From an uncultured Tateyamaria sp. (GTDB taxonomy: Bacteria; Pseudomonadota; Alphaproteobacteria; Rhodobacterales; Rhodobacteraceae), in assembly GCF_947503385.1 (NCBI RefSeq), contig NZ_CANNDO010000002.1, positions 1 through 64,000 on the forward strand: a stretch of 64,000 nucleotides of DNA, in the 5' to 3' direction. Shown here piece after piece: positions 29,434-36,583 of the stretch; the stretch's first letter is position 1, and every line of letters begins with the position of its first letter. The notes beneath the pieces were generated by a model. It made no database searches and was not told where the DNA came from. It was given only the letters and a program-made list of their open reading frames with translations. The translations under genes were made by a program, and so were the position numbers.

Positions 29434-30222
29434 TTATCCTCCTATCGCATAGGGCCAGGCCAGAACGGCCAACCCCGCAAGGGTCAGCACGACCCCCATC
29501 GGTTTGGTCACAAAATGCCCGATCTGGGGCAGTTTTTCGATGACCATAAACAACGTGGCAAGGCCCATCCAAAGCAGGCTCATTACCCCGCCGACAAAGC
29601 CAAGCGCCATGAACCCCCAGCAGCAGCCCACGCAAAACGCGCCCAGACCCAGCCCCATGCGCACACCGCCCCGAAACCCGGTGCGCCAATGGCCCAGGAA
29701 ATACATCATCGGGCTGTGGCAAACGCCGTGGCAGACCTCTTTGGCGCGGGTAAACTGGAACGCCCCCACCGCAAGCAGCAATAGTCCCGCGAAGGTGGTT
29801 GTCTTGGAAATGCCCAGCATGTCGATCACCCCGCCATACAGCAGCGCCAATTGCACGCCCGCGATAATCGCAGCGAACGCCACCCACACAACGAAATAGC
29901 CCAGCACGACACCCAACCACCCGGTGCGCGTGCCGTCCGCACTGACCATCAGGTCCTCATAACTGCGCAAGGTCGGCACCAGTGTCGGCAGCATCATGGC
30001 CGCCATCATGATCGCCCACATCGTAAAGAGCGGGCCAAAATGCGCCATCGGCATATACATCGGCATCCGCGGGTCCATCGCGGCCATGCGCGCGCCCATC
30101 TCACCGGGGCGTCCCAACAGGTCGACATCCATGTTCACAGACATGGAAAACATGACCCACCAAGACGCAAGAATGGCCCCGAAGAACCCCAGCCACAGCG
30201 TGGAGCGGATCAGATGCGGCAT
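29434..30222 (-). CDS. DUF2182 membrane protein, Met/Cys/His-rich
   Basis: 262 residues with about seven membrane segments. The outer loop and next helix are strikingly rich in methionine (12 Met between about 42 and 77, including MPMYMPMAHF and WAIMMAAMMLP). Later come KEVCHGVCHSPMMYFLGHW and AFCVGCCWGF. Such clusters of soft ligands are typical of copper-handling membrane proteins. It is the first gene of the leftward dmdA operon and is divergent from gntR-mtoX. A metal importer or a membrane metal reservoir is inferred, not shown. Confidence 0.85.
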   Translation of the reverse strand: MPHLIRSTLWLGFFGAILASWWVMFSMSVNMDVDLLGRPGEMGARMAAMDPRMPMYMPMAHFGPLFTMWAIMMAAMMLPTLVPTLRSYEDLMVSADGTRTGWLGVVLGYFVVWVAFAAIIAGVQLALLYGGVIDMLGISKTTTFAGLLLLAVGAFQFTRAKEVCHGVCHSPMMYFLGHWRTGFRGGVRMGLGLGAFCVGCCWGFMALGFVGGVMSLLWMGLATLFMVIEKLPQIGHFVTKPMGVVLTLAGLAVLAWPYAIGG

Positions 30223-30284
30223 GAGACCTCCCTAAAGCCCAAACAGCGCGACTCAACCCTGAGCACATTTCTCTTGGCAGATTA

Positions 30285-30310
30285 AATGTCAGACATTAAA
30301 ATGTAAGACA
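30285..30310. promoter_or_regulatory. GntR operator between dmdA operon and gntR-mtoX
   Basis: AATGTC-A-GACATT (30285-30297) is a perfect palindrome, followed by AATGTAAGACA (30300-30310), a second near-copy of TGTCAGACA. It lies 1-26 bp before the gntR start in the 89-bp divergent region. TGT-N-ACA centres of this kind are typical FadR/GntR sites, so autoregulation and control of both directions are likely. Confidence 0.65.
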
Positions 30311-30311
30311 A

Positions 30312-31067
30312 ATGAAAATTGACCCCGACAGCACCAAGGACCTCTCCGCCCAGATCGCCGAGGCGATCCGCGCAGAGATTGTGGGTGGTCAGTTGATCGT
30401 GGATCAGCGCCTGCCGTCAGAGGCGGAACTGGCAGATCATTTTGAAGTATCGCGGCCCACGGTCCGCGAGGCGCTCAAGCGGCTGGCGGCGCAATCGCTG
30501 ATCCGGACACAGCGCGGCGCCACGGGTGGCGCTTTTGTGAATCGCCTGCGATTCGAGGACGCTTATGACCAGCAAGTGACCACGGCATCTCTGTTGCTCA
30601 GCATGAATGCGGTGAGTTTTGATGTGGCCTGCGAGGCGCGCTATGCGCTGGAACGCGCCTGTGCGCCACTGGCCGCGCAGCGCCGCACACCGGATCATCT
30701 GGCTACGATGCGGGCCGAAATCCATCGCCAGTGCCAGCCGGGCCTGACGGACGAGGCGTTCTGCGCGTCGGACGTGACCTTTCACCGGGCGTTGGTGGAT
30801 GGTGCGGGCAACAAGGTGCTCAGCTACCAGTTGGCGGGCGCGGTCGAGGCGATGCAGCCCCTGATGAACATGATCACCTTCACCGCGCGGTCGCGCGAGG
30901 CGATCGTGGCGCTGCACACCGACATTGCCGACGCGGTTGAAGCGCAGGACGCCGCCAAGACCGACGCAACCCTCATAAAACTAGAAGCCTATACCCGCGA
31001 GCTGGCGCATTCTGTCGTCACCGCGCGGGCGCAAAAGGCCACGTCAAAGGAGCAAACATCCGCCTGA
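30312..31067 (+). CDS. GntR-family regulator, FadR (FCD) subfamily
   Basis: 251 residues. N-terminal winged helix (about 10-75: RLPSEAELADHFEVSRPTVR, EALKRLAAQSLIRTQRG) and an FCD ligand domain (about 95-235) with the metal-type residues in SDVTFHRALVDGAGN and a late ALHTDIADAVEAQD. It is divergent from the dmdA operon and co-directional with mtoX. GntR-type regulators next to dmdA are known in roseobacters; the ligand may be acrylyl-CoA or another DMSP intermediate (inference). Confidence 0.9.
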   Translation: MKIDPDSTKDLSAQIAEAIRAEIVGGQLIVDQRLPSEAELADHFEVSRPTVREALKRLAAQSLIRTQRGATGGAFVNRLRFEDAYDQQVTTASLLLSMNAVSFDVACEARYALERACAPLAAQRRTPDHLATMRAEIHRQCQPGLTDEAFCASDVTFHRALVDGAGNKVLSYQLAGAVEAMQPLMNMITFTARSREAIVALHTDIADAVEAQDAAKTDATLIKLEAYTRELAHSVVTARAQKATSKEQTSA

Positions 31068-31134
31068 TCCCTGACAGAACAATAACCGCATGGGGCCGGG
31101 CATCGCATTCAGACCACACGTCAGGGAGGACGTT

Positions 31135-32535
31135 ATGAATTTAAGACCTGATCCGACATTTTACCCCTCGCCCAAAGACGCAATCAACGCTCCGGTCGAG
31201 AAACTGGCGTTTACGCTGATGCTCAGCCCGGACGGCACGAAACCCGATGGATTGGCTGTTGTGGACGTGGACCCCGAAAGCAGCACCTACAGTCAGATCG
31301 TGCACGAACTTTATGTCGACAACCTTGGCGACGAGTTTCACCATTTCGGCTGGAATGCCTGTTCCTCGGCACTGTCGCCGCTGACGGGGCACGCGTTTTT
31401 CGAACGCCGCTACCTGATCATTCCCGGCATCCGGTCGTCCCGCATCTACATCATCGACGTCAAGGAACCGCTCAAGGCCAAGGTCCACAAGGTGATCGAA
31501 CCCGAAGAGCTCTTTGCCAAAACGGGTTATTCCCGTCCCCACACGATCCATTGCGGCCCCGAAGGCATCTATGTTTCGACCCTTGGTGGCGGTGGTGAAG
31601 ATGGCACCGACGGCCCTCCGGGCATCTTCATCATGGATTGCGAGACCTTTGAAATCCTTGGCCGCTATGAGATGGACCGGGGCATTCAGGACAAGCACTA
31701 TGATTTCTGGTGGAACCTGCCGCGCGACTACATGGTCAGCAGCGAATGGGGCCTGCCGCCGCAATTCGAGAACGGCGTGGTGCCCGAGGATCTGTTGTCG
31801 AACAAATACGGCCACACGATCCACTTCTGGGATCTGCGTGGGCGCAAGGTAACCAAATCCATCGATCTGGGTGAAAACCACCAGATGGCACTGGAAATCC
31901 GGCCCGCCCACGACCCGGTCAAGGAATATGGCTTCTGCGGTGTGGTGGTCGACACCACCAATCTGCAAGGCGCAATCTTTACCTGGTGGCGGGATGAGAA
32001 TGGCGAATGGCAGGCGAAAAAGACCATCACCATCGACCCCGTGCCCGCCGATGCCGACGACCTGCCCGACCTGCTCAAAGGGTTTGGTGCGGTGCCGCCG
32101 CTGGTCACGGATATCGACCTGAGCCTTGATGACAAGTACCTCTATGTCGCGTGCTGGGGTCTGGGCGAGATGCATCAATACGATGTGTCCGACCCGATGA
32201 ACCCGGTGCTGGCGGGCAAGGTCGAGATCGGCGGCATCGTCGCCAAGACCAAGCATCCCAACGGCGAGGATTTTGGCTATGGGCCCCAGATGGTCGAGAT
32301 CAGCCGCGACGGCAAACGGGTCTACTGGACCAACTCGCTCTATTCCACATGGGACGACCAGTTCTATCCCGGCGAGCGTGGCGCCGCGATGGTCATGGCG
32401 CATGTCGGCGAGAACGGTGGCCTGACGTTGGACAAGGACTTCTGGACGAAGTTCCCAGAAGGCTATCGCAGTCACCAGATACGGCTTGAGGGCGGCGACT
32501 GTTCGACGGACAGTTTCTGCTATCCGTCCGTCTAG
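31135..32535 (+). CDS. mtoX: Methanethiol oxidase / SBP56 selenium-binding protein family
   Basis: 466 residues from ATG 31135, with GGGAGG 6 bp upstream. SBP56 family: FHHFGWNACSSALSP (H69, H70, C76), IPGIRSSRIYIIDV, GYSRPHTIHCGPEGIYVS, SSEWGLPP, YGHTIHFWDL and a C-terminal SHQIRLEGGDCSTDSFCYP. Bacterial members oxidise methanethiol to formaldehyde, sulfide and hydrogen peroxide using copper. The second Cys of the CSSC motif found in many homologues is Ala79 here. Lying opposite dmdA, it would consume the methanethiol made from DMSP. Confidence 0.87.
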   Translation: MNLRPDPTFYPSPKDAINAPVEKLAFTLMLSPDGTKPDGLAVVDVDPESSTYSQIVHELYVDNLGDEFHHFGWNACSSALSPLTGHAFFERRYLIIPGIRSSRIYIIDVKEPLKAKVHKVIEPEELFAKTGYSRPHTIHCGPEGIYVSTLGGGGEDGTDGPPGIFIMDCETFEILGRYEMDRGIQDKHYDFWWNLPRDYMVSSEWGLPPQFENGVVPEDLLSNKYGHTIHFWDLRGRKVTKSIDLGENHQMALEIRPAHDPVKEYGFCGVVVDTTNLQGAIFTWWRDENGEWQAKKTITIDPVPADADDLPDLLKGFGAVPPLVTDIDLSLDDKYLYVACWGLGEMHQYDVSDPMNPVLAGKVEIGGIVAKTKHPNGEDFGYGPQMVEISRDGKRVYWTNSLYSTWDDQFYPGERGAAMVMAHVGENGGLTLDKDFWTKFPEGYRSHQIRLEGGDCSTDSFCYPSV

Positions 32536-32546
32536 ATGGGCGTGAC

Positions 32547-33200
32547 GTGGAACTGACAGGGGCGGCGGGCCTGTGGCTCGCCGTCGTCCTTTCGGGTCTG
32601 TATCACGGACTCAATCCCGGAATGGGCTGGCCGCTCGCGGTCTCCTCCGCTCTGTTCGAGCGTCGTCGAAGCGCCCTTTGGCCTGCGCTCGGGGCGCTTA
32701 GCCTTGGCCATTTCGCGGCGATGCTGGGCATCCTGCTGCCCTTCTCCATGATGGCGATCCTGATCGACTATCAGCGGGAAATCCGCATCGGGGCCGGTCT
32801 GATTGTCATCGGGATGGGTCTTTATCTGGTCATCACCCGCCGCCACCCACGGTTTCTTGCACGAATTCCGCCACACAAGCTCACCCTGTGGTCGTTCCTC
32901 GTGGCGCTGGCGCATGGGGCGGCGCTGATGCTGGTGCCCATCTATCTTGGCCTTTGTGCGATCGAAGAACTGGACGCAGGCCACCGCGCCGCCTCCGCGC
33001 TTATGGCCACAACCGCGCTCGCGCTTGGCGTGGCGGTCCTGCACACCGCTGCCATGATCGGATCAGGCGGCGCACTGGCCTATGCCGTTCACCGGTGGTT
33101 TGGCCTGCAATTCCTCAAAAAGGGCTGGTTCGACCTCGAAACGGTCTGGGCTGTCAGCCTTATCGGGGTTGGTGTTCTTGGGCTTTGGACAGCACTTTGA
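32547..33200 (+). CDS. Polytopic membrane protein downstream of mtoX
   Basis: 217 residues from GTG 32547, 11 bp after mtoX. About six membrane segments. The first contains LYHGLNPGMGWPLAVS, which resembles the HxxxP..-type metal-site helix of NiCoT/UreH-like transporters; further His occur in LGHFAAMLG, VALAHGAALM and VAVLHTAAM. Four helices each carry one buried His, suggesting metal or ion transport. No exact family is recognised. Co-transcription with mtoX suggests cofactor supply or product handling. Confidence 0.7.
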   Translation: MELTGAAGLWLAVVLSGLYHGLNPGMGWPLAVSSALFERRRSALWPALGALSLGHFAAMLGILLPFSMMAILIDYQREIRIGAGLIVIGMGLYLVITRRHPRFLARIPPHKLTLWSFLVALAHGAALMLVPIYLGLCAIEELDAGHRAASALMATTALALGVAVLHTAAMIGSGGALAYAVHRWFGLQFLKKGWFDLETVWAVSLIGVGVLGLWTAL

Positions 33201-33284
33201 ACTGGCGTAGAACCGTGCAATGGCTAACCTGTGGTTCAGTGACGCGCGAGAGCGTCTGTTAATGCGAACCGGAACGTCCCGTAT

Positions 33285-33977
33285 ATGATGCGCTTTATCG
33301 ATTCCACGCTGGGCCGCTGGACCCGCCACTTCTTTTTCATCGTGGTGCGCAGCTACTATTCCCTGTTTTACAATGTCAGTTGCTCGGGCAAACACCTGCT
33401 TCAGGATCACCCGGGCGCATTGATCCTTGCGACACATGTGAGCCGCCATGACGGGCCGATCATTGCGGCCATTCTGTATACGACCACGCGGGTGCGCACG
33501 GTCGTGCATTACAACGAATACTACAATTGGCTGCAATGGTTCCCGATGTTCGTGATTTCGGCCATTCCGGTCAGTTCGCCACGCGAATGGCCAAAGGAAA
33601 AGCGCGCCGAACGCAAGGCGTTCAGCCTTGGTGTTGTCAGCAAGGTCCTGCACAGGGGCAACGCCGTGCTGCTCTTTCCTGCGGGCAAAACACGCCGCCA
33701 GCCCGAAGAAATCGTCGAACCGCATTATTCCGGTGCCTTTGATGTGGTCCAGTCCAATCCTGACATCCCCATCATGTTGGTGCGCATCGACGGCTTGGGC
33801 AAATTCCAGACCGCGCGCCACGACAGCTTTTACACCTTCATCGGTCGTAAAAAGGGCCGCCGCCACGTGAGCATCGACATCAAGCGGGTGGACGATCTGG
33901 ACACGTCACGCGATCTGGCCGCTTTCAACGCCGACCTTGAGGCCCGCTTCAACACGCCCATCCGCTCGACCTGGTGA
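33285..33977 (+). CDS. Lysophospholipid acyltransferase-like protein (PlsC superfamily)
   Basis: 230 residues. The acyltransferase motif HVSRHD (HX4D) sits in ATHVSRHDGPII at about 50-60, and FPAGKTRR stands at the place of the usual FPEGTRS; the Glu is replaced by Ala. One N-terminal hydrophobic segment (HFFFIVVRSYYSLFY). It probably transfers an acyl chain to a lysolipid. Because motif III is atypical, it is more likely a specialised acyltransferase than the essential PlsC. Confidence 0.78.
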   Translation: MMRFIDSTLGRWTRHFFFIVVRSYYSLFYNVSCSGKHLLQDHPGALILATHVSRHDGPIIAAILYTTTRVRTVVHYNEYYNWLQWFPMFVISAIPVSSPREWPKEKRAERKAFSLGVVSKVLHRGNAVLLFPAGKTRRQPEEIVEPHYSGAFDVVQSNPDIPIMLVRIDGLGKFQTARHDSFYTFIGRKKGRRHVSIDIKRVDDLDTSRDLAAFNADLEARFNTPIRSTW

Positions 33978-34022
33978 GACACGCCACTTGTCGGGCCCGG
34001 GCGACCGGGCTACGTGCGACGA

Positions 34023-34373
34023 ATGACGGACATTCTGAACCTACTGGCCTGCCTGCTCACCATTGCCTTCGGGCTCTTTGGTTTTCTGGCCCCGCGCTAT
34101 ACGGCGGCGGCGCTTGATCTGGCCCCCACAACCAGCACCATGGGCCTAAGCGAAATGCGCGCCAGCGTGGGCGGGCTGTTTGTTGTGGCGGGCGCGGCTG
34201 CGCTCTGGCTCGACCATCCGCTGACCTATGGTATGATCGGCTTTGCCTTTGCGGGGGCGGCGTTGGGGCGGGCACTGTCGCTGATCCTCGATGCCCCACC
34301 CGTGCGCAAGGTCCTGATCTTTGGCGGGATCGAGGCAGCCCTCGCCGCATGGTTCCTGTCTGCCAATTTGTGA
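34023..34373 (+). CDS. DUF4345-like four-helix membrane protein, first of tandem pair
   Basis: 116 residues from ATG 34023. Pattern LLACLLTIAFGLFGFLAPRYT, then TMGLSEMRASVGGLFVVAGAAALW and GMIGFAFAGAALGRALSLILD. The same blocks recur in the next gene, so the two are tandem paralogues. No function known for the family. Confidence 0.8.
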   Translation: MTDILNLLACLLTIAFGLFGFLAPRYTAAALDLAPTTSTMGLSEMRASVGGLFVVAGAAALWLDHPLTYGMIGFAFAGAALGRALSLILDAPPVRKVLIFGGIEAALAAWFLSANL

Positions 34374-34424
34374 ACCAAAACGCGCCTGCCGCGTTGGGGT
34401 CCTGAAACAGGCCAAGGATCCCAC

Positions 34425-34781
34425 ATGATGGAACTGATCTCATTTCTTAACTATGCCCTCGCGGGGGTGTCGATCATCTTTGGGGCTTTGGGTTGGCTCG
34501 CCCCGCGCTACACAATGGAAACGGTTGATCTGCGCGACGGCGGCTCGACGATGGGCCGGTCCGAAGTGCGCGCTGCATCCGGTGCACTGTTCGTCATTGC
34601 GGGTCTTGGGGCGCTGTGGCTCGACACGCCCGCCGCCTACGCCATGATCGGTTTCATCTGGGCAGGAGGTGCTGTGGGCCGTGCCACGTCGCTGATGCTC
34701 GACGGTCAAACCCGGCTAAAGTGGATTTTCTTTGGCTCCGAGGTTGCGGTTGCCGCCATGGCCCTAGCGATCAACCTTTGA
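34425..34781 (+). CDS. DUF4345-like four-helix membrane protein, second of tandem pair
   Basis: 118 residues; AAGGA lies 7 bp before the ATG. It has the same blocks as its neighbour: FGALGWLAPRYT, STMGRSEVRAASGALFVIAGLGALW, YAMIGFIWAGGAVGRATSLMLDG. Shared positions are about half, so the duplication is old. Confidence 0.8.
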   Translation: MMELISFLNYALAGVSIIFGALGWLAPRYTMETVDLRDGGSTMGRSEVRAASGALFVIAGLGALWLDTPAAYAMIGFIWAGGAVGRATSLMLDGQTRLKWIFFGSEVAVAAMALAINL

Positions 34782-34834
34782 CTAAAATATCGTAAAATCA
34801 ACGCATAACGCCACCGCCTTAAACCGACACTCCA

Positions 34835-34872
34835 CCCGTCTCTGTCCCAAAAAAATCCCCGCCGGAGGCTCC
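34835..34872. repeat. REP-like intergenic repeat, copy B
   Basis: CCCGTCTCTGTCCC, A7, TCCCCG, then GCCGGAGGCTCCC in place of the hairpin seen in copies A and C. It lies between the DUF4345 pair and the tmRNA promoter. Confidence 0.6.
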
Positions 34873-34878
34873 CACAGA

Positions 34879-34907
34879 TTGCAAACCGTGCACCGCTGGC
34901 CTACATA
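34879..34907 (+). promoter_or_regulatory. Sigma-70 promoter of ssrA
   Basis: TTGCAA (34879-34884) and TACATA (34902-34907) with exactly 17 bp between them, placing transcription start near 34914 at the front of the tmRNA acceptor piece. Confidence 0.7.
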
Positions 34908-34913
34908 TCAACT

Positions 34914-35235
34914 GTTCTTCGGAACTATGGACATAAACGCGCTCGTAATAAACGGATCGGACCCGGGGGCGGTACCCGGCGGCTCCACCAAACATCCTTT
35001 CGTTTGAAGGATCATGGGGCCGAAACAGGATCGACGGACGTCTAAAGGGGTTAGCTTTGTCTCGGCTGTCTGCCACCGTTACCGGCGAAAACAGTACAAT
35101 TGCAAACGACAATCGTGCTCCGGTTGCTCTGGCTGCGTAAGCAGTTCGAGTCGAACCGACTTTAAGCCCTCTCGCCTAGCCGCGTGAGGCGGGGTTCGCA
35201 GGCACCTGGCAACAGAAGCCTGCACTTCCCCACAA
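34914..35235 (+). ncRNA. ssrA: tmRNA, permuted two-piece alphaproteobacterial form
   Basis: The acceptor piece comes first and ends CGGCTCCACCA at 34990. A short processed loop follows, and the coding piece starts GGGGCCGAAACAGG at 35016, whose first seven bases pair with CGGCTCC. The tag frame 35102-35140 (GCA resume codon to TAA) encodes ANDNRAPVALAA, the alphaproteobacterial degradation tag. Pseudoknot-like stems follow the tag. The 5' end is inferred from the promoter; the 3' end is approximate (35215-35240). It rescues stalled ribosomes. sspB, whose product delivers tagged proteins to ClpXP, lies 2.7 kb away. Confidence 0.93.
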
Positions 35236-35330
35236 CTGACGTAGCTTCAATCAGCACACAGGGGCTGTTCAATTGGAATTAACCCAACGCGGTTAAAGAT
35301 GCGGTATCGGCCAATGGGAAGGACCGCGCT

Positions 35331-35759
35331 GTGCCACATAAGCCCGAAATTTTGCAGGCATGGCTTGACCGCATCTGGACGGCGGGTGAGATGGACGCCA
35401 TCCCCGAATTTTTTTCGCCCGACGCAACCGCAACCGGCATTCTGCCGGACATGGCCCTGTCCGCAACTGATATGCCGGAACTGGTGCAACTGATGCGCGC
35501 GCAATTGGGACCAATCGACGTGCGACTGGCCAAGGTCATGGATCAGGGCGACTGGATTGCGGCGTTGGTTGAGGTGCGCAGCCATGTGATCGACACCGGT
35601 GATCCTGTCCATGTCTTTGGCCAGATCATGGCGCAATTCGAAGGCCGTAAGATGGTTGAGGTCTACCACAGCTTCGACTTCCTCAGCTATTTCGAACAAT
35701 TGGGGCAACTGCCGCCAAATGCATTGGCGCTGTGTCTCACAGGGACCCGCCTGCGATGA
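35331..35759 (+). CDS. NTF2-like / SnoaL-type small protein
   Basis: 142 residues from GTG 35331, with GGAAGGA 8 bp upstream. Helix-rich start (ILQAWLDRIWTAGEMDAIPEFF) then beta strands (WIAALVEVRSHVIDTG, VFGQIMAQFEGRKMVEVYHSFD), the NTF2-like cone pattern seen in ester cyclases and aldolase-like SnoaL proteins. The substrate is unknown. It stands alone between tmRNA and the ChrB-like gene. Confidence 0.7.
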   Translation: MPHKPEILQAWLDRIWTAGEMDAIPEFFSPDATATGILPDMALSATDMPELVQLMRAQLGPIDVRLAKVMDQGDWIAALVEVRSHVIDTGDPVHVFGQIMAQFEGRKMVEVYHSFDFLSYFEQLGQLPPNALALCLTGTRLR

Positions 35760-35878
35760 TCGCTTGACCGCGCCGCGCTGCCCCGGCTAACAACAGCATA
35801 CGGGGGCATATGCGACTGCCCCATCAGGTCATACCGGCCCAAAGTCGCATCCTTTTGCATGGCGTAAAGGATGCTCAA

Positions 35879-36583
35879 ATGGACCTGACCCTTTTCACAA
35901 CAGCAGATGTTCTGCTGCCCCGACTTGGCACGGGGCATACCCCCACCCTGTTCGACGTATGCGTGCCCAAAGATGTGGCAGCAGACCCTTGGCGGTTGCC
36001 CGGCGCGCAACGGTTTGCGCATCGCGATATCGCTCGCATGGCTGACCGGATGGCCGCGGAGCAAGAGGCCGTTGTGATCTGCCAAAAGGGGCTGAAACTC
36101 AGCATCGGTGTCGCGGCGCATCTGCGCGCCCTGGGCCATTCGGCCCACGCCCTTGCGGGCGGTGTGCTTGGCTGGGGCGATGCTGGCCTGCCCCGTATCC
36201 GCGACACCAAAGCGGCGCAGACCTATGTCCTGTCGCCCCCCTGCACGCCAAACGCTTGTCTGGCAGTGTGGCTCATCCGGCGCTGGATCGCGCCCATGGC
36301 GGATATCCTTTGGGTGCCAGAGGATGCAGGCCCCGCTGTCGCGGACCGGTTCGATGGGGTTCACGTGCCGCCCGGAGAGGACACGGCAGCAATACTGGCG
36401 GATGCGGGGCTGCATTGGGCCCCCCTCGACACCTTTATGAATGAGGCGCGCGCGCAGCCTGATGGATGGGCCGCATTGCTCCGCGCACCGGAAAAAGTGC
36501 ACAACACACCCGACAGCGCGGCACTGGCCGCCCTGCCGGTGATCGACGCCGCGTGGACCGCCCTGCGAAAGGACATACCATGA
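35879..36583 (+). CDS. Rhodanese domain fused to ChrB-like C-terminal domain
   Basis: 234 residues from ATG 35879, with AAGGA 8 bp upstream; an in-frame ATG at 35810 is an alternative. First half: rhodanese-like (TLFDVCVPKDVA, VVICQKGLKLSIGVAAHLRALGH, GGVLGWGDAGLP) with the cysteine CQKG at the active-site loop. Second half: PNACLAVWLIRRWIAPMADI, then WVPEDAGP, like the C-terminal domain of chromate-resistance protein ChrB. Its stop overlaps the chrA start, so it is in an operon with the chromate transporter and probably senses or handles chromate. Confidence 0.78.
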   Translation: MDLTLFTTADVLLPRLGTGHTPTLFDVCVPKDVAADPWRLPGAQRFAHRDIARMADRMAAEQEAVVICQKGLKLSIGVAAHLRALGHSAHALAGGVLGWGDAGLPRIRDTKAAQTYVLSPPCTPNACLAVWLIRRWIAPMADILWVPEDAGPAVADRFDGVHVPPGEDTAAILADAGLHWAPLDTFMNEARAQPDGWAALLRAPEKVHNTPDSAALAALPVIDAAWTALRKDIP

